From Pseudomonas sp. ANT_J12 (GTDB taxonomy: Bacteria > Pseudomonadota > Gammaproteobacteria > Pseudomonadales > Pseudomonadaceae), in contig NZ_VOBN01000005.1 of assembly GCF_008370045.1 (NCBI RefSeq), forward strand, positions 124,001 through 188,000: DNA of 64,000 bases, given 5' to 3'. The notes under the pieces were generated by a model. The model saw nothing but the letters and a program-made list of their open reading frames with translations, had not been told where the DNA came from and made no database searches. A program made the translations under genes and the position numbers. Shown here in pieces: positions 7,189 through 13,240 of this stretch. How positions within the stretch are numbered: the stretch's first letter is position 1; each line of letters opens with the position of its first letter.

Positions 7189-7473
7189 CTACGTTGGACG
7201 GCGGTTGTTACACGGTGCATCGAGCACCTTCACCACGTCATCGATGATCGCCTTGCTCATTTCCTGCAAATAATACGACGCCCAGGCATGCCGGTCGGTT
7301 TCGCGAACCATAGCAGCGTCAGAGGCGAGCAGTTTGGCGACGTGGAGCAGGTTGGAAGCGTGGGAAAGGGCTTCGATCACCGGGACACCGGAGTTGATGC
7401 GGAACAGCGCTTCGTTGGCGTGGTAGGAGAACGGGGTGAGGCCGATGGTTTTCAGGTCTTGAGGGATGGTCAT
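7189..7473 (-). CDS. Small conserved Pseudomonas protein, DUF3077-like
   Basis: Protein of 94 residues of the kind found in many copies in P. fluorescens genomes; I believe it is DUF3077-like, but the name is from memory. Visible features are TPFSYHANEALFRINSGVPVIEAL, a helical SHASNLLHVAKLLA segment and DRHAWASYYLQEMSKAIIDDVV; no signal peptide or membrane span. GGAGGTG lies 5 bases before the ATG. The ATG overlaps (ATGA) the stop of a 28-codon ORF upstream, and both lie behind a structured leader. Function unknown. Confidence 0.8.
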   Translation of the reverse strand: MTIPQDLKTIGLTPFSYHANEALFRINSGVPVIEALSHASNLLHVAKLLASDAAMVRETDRHAWASYYLQEMSKAIIDDVVKVLDAPCNNRRPT

Positions 7474-7556
7474 TGGGCACCTCCGGTTTTTGGGCGGTGG
7501 TGGGTGATGACCGGTGCAGCAGTGGTGGTTTCTTTTGACGGATCAATTACGTGCAT
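7470..7556 (-). CDS. 28-codon ORF translationally coupled to the DUF3077-like gene
   Basis: Reading from ATG at 7556 the peptide begins MHVIDPSKETTTAAP and ends TGGAQ. GGAG lies 8 bases before the ATG and the TGA overlaps the next ATG as ATGA. The spacing and coupling make it a plausible real small gene or a leader peptide controlling the downstream gene. No homology is claimed. Confidence 0.55.
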   Translation of the reverse strand: MHVIDPSKETTTAAPVITHHRPKTGGAQ

Positions 7557-7572
7557 TAGCAATACTCCAGAA

Positions 7573-7700
7573 AATCAAAGTAGAGCTGCCACGTTCGTTC
7601 TCAGGCGAATGGGTGGCAGCTATGCGCAGGCTGAGAAACCGGTATGCACGACCCGGCAGACCCGAAGGTCTCCCACGCACAGCCGCCATAACACGGAAAT
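7573..7700 (-). promoter_or_regulatory. Structured 5' leader upstream of small ORF pair
   Basis: Two strong hairpins are visible: a 9-base perfect stem AGCTGCCAC / GTGGCAGCT (7584-7621) with an inner TTCG/CGAA pairing, and AGACC-CGAA-GGTCT (7658-7671). They lie directly upstream of the 28-codon ORF on the minus strand. I recall near-identical leaders in front of similar small genes elsewhere in P. fluorescens genomes; that recollection is unchecked. It could be a riboregulator, an attenuator or a protein-binding leader. Confidence 0.5.
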
Positions 7701-8057
7701 GCAGACACAAAAAAACGCCGCAAACGTGATTTAGGGCGCTGGTGCGCGCGCATATTACCCGGGTTCTCAGGCCCGGTCGCTGAATTGGCAGCGACGGCTT
7801 GAAGGTAGCTTTAGGCGGGAGGGAGCGCAATCGTGGCCAGGTGGTGGCGTCGGTCAAAAATTTACTTTGCTACCGGGCTAAGTGCTTGAGCGCTTGGAGT
7901 ATCACGTGTCGTTGGCGATACCCAACTCAATGGACTACAAAAAAAGGGGCAAGATCCTACTGCTCAAACAGTCCTCGATAACTACTAAACAGCGCCTCCA
8001 AAATCGTCTACTGACGCACTCAGAGGGCATGAATGTTAGGAGGAAGGGTTACAACGT
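7701..8057. other. Gene-free stretch upstream of the leader
   Basis: Contains a small GC hairpin (ACCCGGGTTCTCAGGCCCGGT, near 7757-7777) and probably the promoter of the leader transcript. No coding region or repeat beyond this is seen. Confidence 0.5.
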
Positions 8058-8381
8058 TTAGCAGGTGCGACGCTGCGAAATCACGATCTGAGGCGAGACG
8101 CCGGCATCGTTGGGCGGCAAGGTAAAAGTGGTGCGAAAGCCGAGTTTATCCAGCATGTCCATCATTGCATCGATTGTGAATTTCTCGATCTTGCCAGTCG
8201 TGAGTTCAGAAACACGTGATTGGGTTACGTCCAGCTTGGCTGCGGCCTCACTTTGTTTGAGGCCCAGTTTTTTGATGCAGTCAGTGATGAATATTGAAAG
8301 CTCCATTTTCAAAGCCATTTTGCTGGCAACCTCCTCATCGTGGGTGACGTGGAATGGGCTGTCGAAGAATTGAATTGCCAT
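8058..8381 (-). CDS. Xre-family helix-turn-helix protein, HigA-like orphan antitoxin
   Basis: DNA-binding protein of 107 residues. The helix-turn-helix LGLKQSEAAAKLDVTQSRVSEL lies in the middle of the protein, preceded by an amphipathic helix and followed by IDAMMDMLDKLGF. This layout (HTH_37 type) belongs to antitoxins normally encoded after a HigB/RelE-like toxin. No toxin ORF is present in 8382-8610, so it looks orphaned or serves as a free regulator. GAGG lies about 9 bases before the ATG. A near-palindrome at 8407-8426 is a likely autoregulatory operator. Confidence 0.85.
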   Translation of the reverse strand: MAIQFFDSPFHVTHDEEVASKMALKMELSIFITDCIKKLGLKQSEAAAKLDVTQSRVSELTTGKIEKFTIDAMMDMLDKLGFRTTFTLPPNDAGVSPQIVISQRRTC

Positions 8382-8406
8382 AAACGATTAACCTCAATTT
8401 CTGCTG

Positions 8407-8426
8407 TTATCTAAAATTTACGATAA
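8407..8426. promoter_or_regulatory. Inverted-repeat operator candidate of Xre protein
   Basis: The 20 bases read TTATCTAAAA and TTTACGATAA, matching their reverse complement at 16 of 20 positions with five perfect bases at each end. They start 26 bases upstream of the Xre start codon in an AT-rich promoter-like stretch. Confidence 0.55.
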
Positions 8427-8610
8427 TTGAAGATTAGCTAATTGATCATTTCCCAGGCAAACATTTTTTCGAGCGACAATCTCGGCACTCATTACGCGGC
8501 GTAACTAATGAAGTACCCACCCCCACCTTTATCCCTCTGACCCAACCCCCTACATTCTTCTCCAACGCCTCCCCATCATCCCGACGGGGCAGGTCACTGG
8601 AGATTCCCTC

Positions 8611-8832
8611 ATGCCTTTCGTAAGCGTTCGCATCACTCGCGATGGCGTTACCTCGGAGCAGAAAGCTCAGGTGATCGCCGAAATTACTGAAACCCTGCAG
8701 CGCGTCCTCAAAAAGGACCCGCACCTGACCCACATCGTGATCGAAGAAGTCGACACCGATAACTGGGGTTATGCCGGCATCACCACCACCCAGTACCGCA
8801 AGCAACTGGCAGAGGCGGAGGGCAAGTCATGA
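8611..8832 (+). CDS. 4-oxalocrotonate tautomerase-family protein
   Basis: Small tautomerase of 73 residues. Proline follows the initiator Met (MPFVSVRI), which after Met removal gives the N-terminal catalytic Pro of the family. Length suits the short 4-OT subfamily, which works as an oligomer. The gene overlaps the DsbA-like gene by 4 bases (ATGA) and is followed by an SDR, so the three form one operon. The substrate is not known; context suggests detoxification or redox handling of a small carbonyl compound. Confidence 0.88.
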   Translation: MPFVSVRITRDGVTSEQKAQVIAEITETLQRVLKKDPHLTHIVIEEVDTDNWGYAGITTTQYRKQLAEAEGKS

Positions 8833-9485
8833 CCGCGACCGTGTCTATTGATTTCATCTCCGACGTGGTGTGCCCGTGGTGTGCGTTGGGCGCGACGGCG
8901 TTGGAGCAGGCGATCGAGAACGTGGCCGGTGAAGTGTCGGTCGAGTTGACTTACAAGCCTTTCGAGTTGAACCCGGATATGCCAGCAGTCGGCGAAAAAG
9001 CCGTCGAGCATTTGATGCGCAAATATGGACGCACCGCCGAAGACGTCGCCGCCGGTAAAGCGATGCAGATCGCTCGCGGTGAGGCCATTGGTTTCAAGTT
9101 CGATCTGGAGAAACGCAGCCACTTCTACAACACGTTTGATGCGCATCGGTTGCTGACGTGGGCATTGCGGGAAGGGCGGCAGGTCGCGCTGAAAAAAGCC
9201 TTGTTGCGCGCTTACTTCACCGACGGCCAGAACCTGAGTGATCGCGAGACGCTGGTTCGACTGGCGGCAGAAGTGGGGCTGGATGCGGCGGCAGCCCGCG
9301 AGGTGCTGGCGTCCGGGGCGTTCGCCACGGAAGTGCGTGATCTTGAGGCGTTTTATCGCGAGCGCGGCATCAATTCGGTCCCGGCCATGGTGCTGAACGG
9401 TCGTCACCTGGTGTCCGGCTCGCAGTCGGTCGAGTACTACGAACAGACGTTGCGACAAATGGCGCAGGCGCCTGTTGAAGCCTGA
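8829..9485 (+). CDS. DsbA-family (FrnE-like) oxidoreductase
   Basis: Thioredoxin-fold protein of 218 residues of the cytoplasmic FrnE-like DsbA subgroup. The active site is Cys15-Pro-Trp-Cys18 (SDVVCPWCALG) and the cis-proline loop is NSVPAMVLNG near residue 180. A helical insertion with the family motif HRLLTWALREGR lies between them. There is no signal peptide, so it should act in the cytoplasm, in disulfide or isomerase-like chemistry. Coupled to the tautomerase by a 4-base overlap; the SDR follows 43 bases later. Confidence 0.92.
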   Translation: MTATVSIDFISDVVCPWCALGATALEQAIENVAGEVSVELTYKPFELNPDMPAVGEKAVEHLMRKYGRTAEDVAAGKAMQIARGEAIGFKFDLEKRSHFYNTFDAHRLLTWALREGRQVALKKALLRAYFTDGQNLSDRETLVRLAAEVGLDAAAAREVLASGAFATEVRDLEAFYRERGINSVPAMVLNGRHLVSGSQSVEYYEQTLRQMAQAPVEA

Positions 9486-9528
9486 TTCATCACTTTTTCA
9501 AACCATCATTTATTAGTTGAGGTTCATC

Positions 9529-10239
9529 ATGAGCAATTCGAAAAAAGTCATCGTAATTACTGGCGCTTCCCAAGGTCTCGGCGCGGGCATGGTCAAGGCG
9601 TTCCGTGAACTGGATTACAAAGTGGTCGCCACTTCGCGTTCGATCAAACCGTCCACCGATCCGGACATTCACACAGTTGCCGGCGACATCGGCGATCCGG
9701 CGGTTGCCCAGCGCGTTATCCGTGAAGCGATTGAGCGTTTTGGTCGCGTCGATACGCTGGTCAACAACGCCGGGATCTTCGTCGCCAAACCATTCACCGC
9801 ATACACCCAGGAAGATTACGCTGCGGTGCTCTCGGTGAATCTGAATGGCTTCTTCTACATCACCCAACTTGCGATTTCCGAGATGGAGAAGCAGGGCAGT
9901 GGTCATGTCGTCAACATCACCACCAGCCTGGTGGACCATGCGATTGATGGCGTGCCTTCGGTGCTGGCTTCGTTGACCAAGGGTGGCTTGAATGCGGCGA
10001 CAAAGTCGTTGGCGATTGAATATGCCAAGCGTGGGATTCGGGTGAATGCGGTGAGCCCTGGCATTATCAAGACGCCGATGCATGATGAGGAAACTCACGA
10101 AGCGCTGGGGAATTTGCATCCGGTTGGGCGGATGGGGGAGATCAGCGACATTGCACAGGCAGTGGTGTACTTGGACCGTGCGAACTTTGTGACTGGCGAG
10201 ATTTTGCATGTGGATGGTGGGCAGAGTGCGGGTCACTAA
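9529..10239 (+). CDS. SDR-family oxidoreductase lacking the usual catalytic tyrosine
   Basis: Short-chain dehydrogenase/reductase fold of 236 residues. The nucleotide-binding glycine motif is TGASQGLG (11-18) and the structural motif is NNAG (79-82). The active-site Lys151 (SLTKGGLN) and Ser133 are present, but the position four before the Lys, normally Tyr of YxxxK, is Ala147 (LASLTK). From memory, related SDRs share this change, so this may be a divergent subfamily rather than a decayed gene. ATG 9529 has GAGG 6 bases upstream; an ATG at 9517 is less likely. Third gene of the tautomerase-DsbA operon. Confidence 0.9.
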   Translation: MSNSKKVIVITGASQGLGAGMVKAFRELDYKVVATSRSIKPSTDPDIHTVAGDIGDPAVAQRVIREAIERFGRVDTLVNNAGIFVAKPFTAYTQEDYAAVLSVNLNGFFYITQLAISEMEKQGSGHVVNITTSLVDHAIDGVPSVLASLTKGGLNAATKSLAIEYAKRGIRVNAVSPGIIKTPMHDEETHEALGNLHPVGRMGEISDIAQAVVYLDRANFVTGEILHVDGGQSAGH

Positions 10240-10263
10240 GACCTGATTTTACAAACTGCAGAA

Positions 10264-10301
10264 ACAACAAAGCCCTCGCAGAAATGCGAGGGCTTTGTTG
10301 T
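10264..10301. terminator. Strong bidirectional terminator after SDR gene
   Basis: A 17-base perfect stem (ACAACAAAGCCCTCGCA and its complement) with a GAAA loop lies 24 bases after the SDR stop. Confidence 0.88.
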
Positions 10302-10417
10302 CTGGTGCCAGCAGCCCAACGTCCAGGCTTTCGGGTGGACTGCAAAAATCAGGTGTGGACACTTTGTGGACGTTTTCACGATTAGTCGTGACGGGCGTTC
10401 CGAATCCCAGAAATAAC

Positions 10418-10441
10418 AAAGCCCCGCATTGCGGGGCTTTG
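10418..10441 (-). terminator. Hairpin, probably the displaced terminator of tRNA-Thr
   Basis: CAAAGCCCCGCA and its perfect complement, directly followed (minus-strand sense: preceded) by the tRNA 3' fragment at 10446-10468. Before the island inserted, this would have been the terminator of tRNA-Thr, which now lies 8.9 kb away. That history is inference from the layout. Confidence 0.7.
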
Positions 10442-10445
10442 AAAT

Positions 10446-10468
10446 ATGGTGCGGCACCAGGAGTCGAA
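10446..10468 (-). repeat. Left attachment repeat: duplicated 3' end of tRNA-Thr
   Basis: CGGCACCAGGAGTCGAA at 10452-10468 is identical to 19335-19351 inside tRNA-Thr. The flanking ATGGTG also matches apart from one missing base. Read on the minus strand it is the T-arm/acceptor 3' end plus CCA of the tRNA. There is no complete tRNA here, so it marks the distal end of an integrated element. Confidence 0.85.
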
Positions 10469-10942
10469 TCGAAAAATAAGTCATTGTTTTAAATATAGTT
10501 ATCGTACGATTAAGTTAAGTTCTACCTCTTGGAATATCCTCAGCTTGGTCTCAGCTCTACATTTCTTGGTGTCGCCCGCATCGCAGTGCAGCCAAGGCAG
10601 AGGGGTTACTGGCTCAAGTATGTGTGTTCTGGCGCAGTTTAGACGCTAGCAGACTCGGTTTTGTGTTGAGGCGTCTAAGCATTCTCAACCATCAATATCG
10701 GCGACAACACATCAATTTGACCCCTGTCCGTTCATAGTGAATTTGCGCGTTGAGGCCCCTGTCGCCTCAAGGGTTGGATTCCGAGCCTCCTCTGCATCGC
10801 TGCAAATGGGGCTATAGTCGCCTCATAAGCCTTTTTCAGCGCAGCAGCCCCCTTATCTTCTTCGGTCCTTTACGGTTTAGGCGCTAAACGGTAGTGTCGA
10901 TAGTGGCATTGCGCCGTCAACGATTCATGTGGGAGTCTGGCC

Positions 10943-11020
10943 ATGGAAAGCCAAAGTAAAATCGTCCTTCCCGAAGATCTATTCGACCAATCCAATAAGT
11001 GGAATTGGGTCGCCAGATGA
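10943..11020 (+). CDS. Possible 25-codon ORF of unknown nature
   Basis: From ATG 10943 the peptide starts MESQSKIVLPEDLF and ends NWNWVAR-like (NKWNWVAR). GGGAG lies 8 bases before the ATG. It could be a small gene, or the 5' remnant of a truncated gene at the island's left side. Not recognised. Confidence 0.25.
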   Translation: MESQSKIVLPEDLFDQSNKWNWVAR

Positions 11021-11267
11021 TGCTGCGGCCAATTTTTGAGGGCCAGCCTTGGAGGTCCCTCAACCAACCCGGCATGTCGCCATATCCTTTATATAAGCCA
11101 CGCTGTACAAATCAGATTCAGACTATTCAAGTTGAAAATACAAGTAGGCATTTATGAATTGTCACATACTTACTACGCAGTTTCGGCTTGGTTGCGCAGG
11201 CCGGAGTGTAATTATATGCCAATTTGAAGTCGCAGATATTTTAATCTGCAGTTGAAGGTTTAGAACT

Positions 11268-12548
11268 ATGGCGAAAAATAGTGTTGAAGCAAGCTTGCCC
11301 CATACAGCGGTTGCGACTTGGGGTGGATATATATATCAAGGAAAAATTGCGCTGTATCACTGCCTTAGTTTGATGTTGAAAAATGCGGCTGATAGTAGAA
11401 AATTCGCATTGCAGCTTGATAGTATCGATGATTTTGCCATTTTATTAGATGGTGTATGTCAGTCCATACATCAAGTTAAAGCATATAAAAGCGATGATTT
11501 TTCCGCTTATTCTGGGGCGATAAGCGAACAAGTCGAAAAGTCAAAGGCATATCCTGGGTGCAAGGTCTTATTCCATGTTTCCAAGGATCTTATCCTCCCT
11601 GCTGATTTCAGTAGTGCTTACTCGCCTGCAATTTTTTATAGTTACAAAAAAATTGCACAAACAGAAAATTACTGTGCGCTATCAGAAGTTGACTCGCTAC
11701 TGGAAAAGCTTATATGCGAGTTTTATAGTAAGTATGAACCGGGCTCAAAGCATAAAGCTGTATCTGACTATTTGCAATGGTCTAGAAATCTTCTAGAGGA
11801 TATTATTGTAAGTAAGATAATCTCGATGCACGCTGAAATCCAACTTGCCAAAGGGGCAGTCCAACGACAGATTGCAAATAGAGAAAAAATTAGCTTCTTG
11901 GATTTTTTCGATATTCTATCTTCTGAGTTAACTTCCGCCATACTTTGTGAGAGTTATTTCTTTTCGGTAATACTTAAAGATATTGGTAGTTACTATTCCG
12001 ATTTTTGCGATGAGAACGACTTGGCGGGTGAGGATTTAGATAAGTTGGGAAGGTGCGTTGCTAGGATTAATAAGTTTGATGTTGAAAAACTTAAAGTGTT
12101 TATGCGCTCAATTCTACCTAGTAAAAAAGGTCGGTTTAACTCCTTGGCGGAGTACAAGGATGAGTCTGTAAACTCTGATGATCTCCAGTATGGATTGTTT
12201 AGAGTTTTCGATGATCTAATTGAGCCGGATTTCAATGATGGGACGCGGGGCGCAGGTTTTTTCTGGGAGTTTTCTGGGTGTAGCTATTATCCAACGGCAA
12301 TTCACCAAGGGAAGAAGAGTGCCGGTGCTATTTGTAAAAAAATTGTCGATAATGCCCTAAAGCATGATGTCGAATTTCTCTATGAAAGTGGAACATTGAT
12401 AACTACTGATATAGATGCTGATTCTATATTTTCGGTCGCGAATGTTGGTCCCCGAGGTGGGGCACTTCATGATCATACTAAATTTAACAAGTTCAAAGAT
12501 GTAGCGTTGGTGTCTATTGCTAATTTGCCAAACGGGATTAAGAAATGA
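11268..12548 (+). CDS. ABC-3C-like system effector with PD-(D/E)XK nuclease motif
   Basis: First gene of a three-gene defence-like operon; 426 residues. The N-terminal segment has the GGYIYQGKIALYHCL pattern seen at the start of Cap4/DUF4297-like nuclease domains. It is followed by a PD-(D/E)XK-type core: SIDDFAI (Asp54/Asp55) and IHQVKAY (Gln69-x-Lys71). The remaining ~330 residues are unrecognised helical sequence, expected to couple to the partner proteins. The role inferred is DNA cleavage upon activation by the ATPase partner. The stop overlaps the next gene's ATG by 4 bases. Base composition is far more AT-rich than the chromosome. It resembles the effectors of ABC-three-component systems; the exact family is unverified. 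Confidence 0.72.
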   Translation: MAKNSVEASLPHTAVATWGGYIYQGKIALYHCLSLMLKNAADSRKFALQLDSIDDFAILLDGVCQSIHQVKAYKSDDFSAYSGAISEQVEKSKAYPGCKVLFHVSKDLILPADFSSAYSPAIFYSYKKIAQTENYCALSEVDSLLEKLICEFYSKYEPGSKHKAVSDYLQWSRNLLEDIIVSKIISMHAEIQLAKGAVQRQIANREKISFLDFFDILSSELTSAILCESYFFSVILKDIGSYYSDFCDENDLAGEDLDKLGRCVARINKFDVEKLKVFMRSILPSKKGRFNSLAEYKDESVNSDDLQYGLFRVFDDLIEPDFNDGTRGAGFFWEFSGCSYYPTAIHQGKKSAGAICKKIVDNALKHDVEFLYESGTLITTDIDADSIFSVANVGPRGGALHDHTKFNKFKDVALVSIANLPNGIKK

Positions 12549-13240
12549 AGCAGCTCTTATCTGAATTGTTCTCTAGGCATAATTATTCAGAGACGGTGTC
12601 TGAAGAATTTAGCCTATTCGTACCTGAAGATATTAATAAGGAGGCCTACTGGCTGGTTGTAGAGTCCTCGCCGCGAACTGTAATTGAGAAACAGCATTCC
12701 TGGCTAACTAAATGCCGAGAGATATACCGAAATCCTGCGATCGAAAAAAATACGAACCTCATTTGTATTTGGCCTGTCGAAAAAATCACCGATAAAATTA
12801 TTTCTGAGGTTCATGCCACGGAAGAAGATCTATTTTTTTTCAAAAAACATGTGCTCTACCATACAGATGCCGAGATAGTTAGCCTTAATGAAAGACTCGG
12901 AGAGGGTAATGTTGCAGATTTGGTTTTAAATTCGGTGAACAATCCTGATGTTTTTTCCAGTTATAAAAATTCTTTGGGCACTGAAAGCTGGGAGGAATTA
13001 ATTTATAGGGTGGTCATCAAGCTTGGATTTATAGATATCGGAGAAGGTGAGGCGGCTGATATAGAAGGGCTTTACGTTCGACATCGTGAAAAAATTAGGA
13101 GCACAAAACAGCCGGAGCTCTTATCGTTTATTGAGTCCAGTGTGCTTGGTTTGAATGTTGATGGATTTAATAGCGCCGAGTCTCTATTGAAAGATTTGGT
13201 TGATAAAATAGCTGAGGCCGGCCATGAAGTTAAATATTAA
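12545..13240 (+). CDS. ABC-3C-like system middle component
   Basis: Protein of 231 residues between the nuclease effector and the ATPase. No catalytic motif is apparent. The pattern FVPEDINKEAYWLVVESS near residue 25 and the charged helical second half are compatible with the middle components that link effector and ATPase in ABC-3C systems, possibly the MC1 type. That subtype is a guess. It overlaps the upstream gene by 4 bases and the downstream gene by 17, so all three are translated as a unit. Confidence 0.6.
   Translation: MKQLLSELFSRHNYSETVSEEFSLFVPEDINKEAYWLVVESSPRTVIEKQHSWLTKCREIYRNPAIEKNTNLICIWPVEKITDKIISEVHATEEDLFFFKKHVLYHTDAEIVSLNERLGEGNVADLVLNSVNNPDVFSSYKNSLGTESWEELIYRVVIKLGFIDIGEGEAADIEGLYVRHREKIRSTKQPELLSFIESSVLGLNVDGFNSAESLLKDLVDKIAEAGHEVKY

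Larger units (their letters stand above)
10240..11267. other. Gene-poor stretch with terminators, island left end and promoter of the ABC-3C genes
   Basis: Holds the SDR terminator, a second hairpin at 10418-10441, the left attachment repeat at 10446-10468 and about 800 bases of island DNA. The GC content falls towards 11268. Only a 25-codon ORF at 10943 has a ribosome binding site. No other gene is supported. Confidence 0.6.

Noticed and set aside
11017..11157. Short plus-strand ORF beginning MMLRPIFEGQ in the island
   Set aside because: No ribosome binding site, no recognisable sequence and unusual composition; likely chance.
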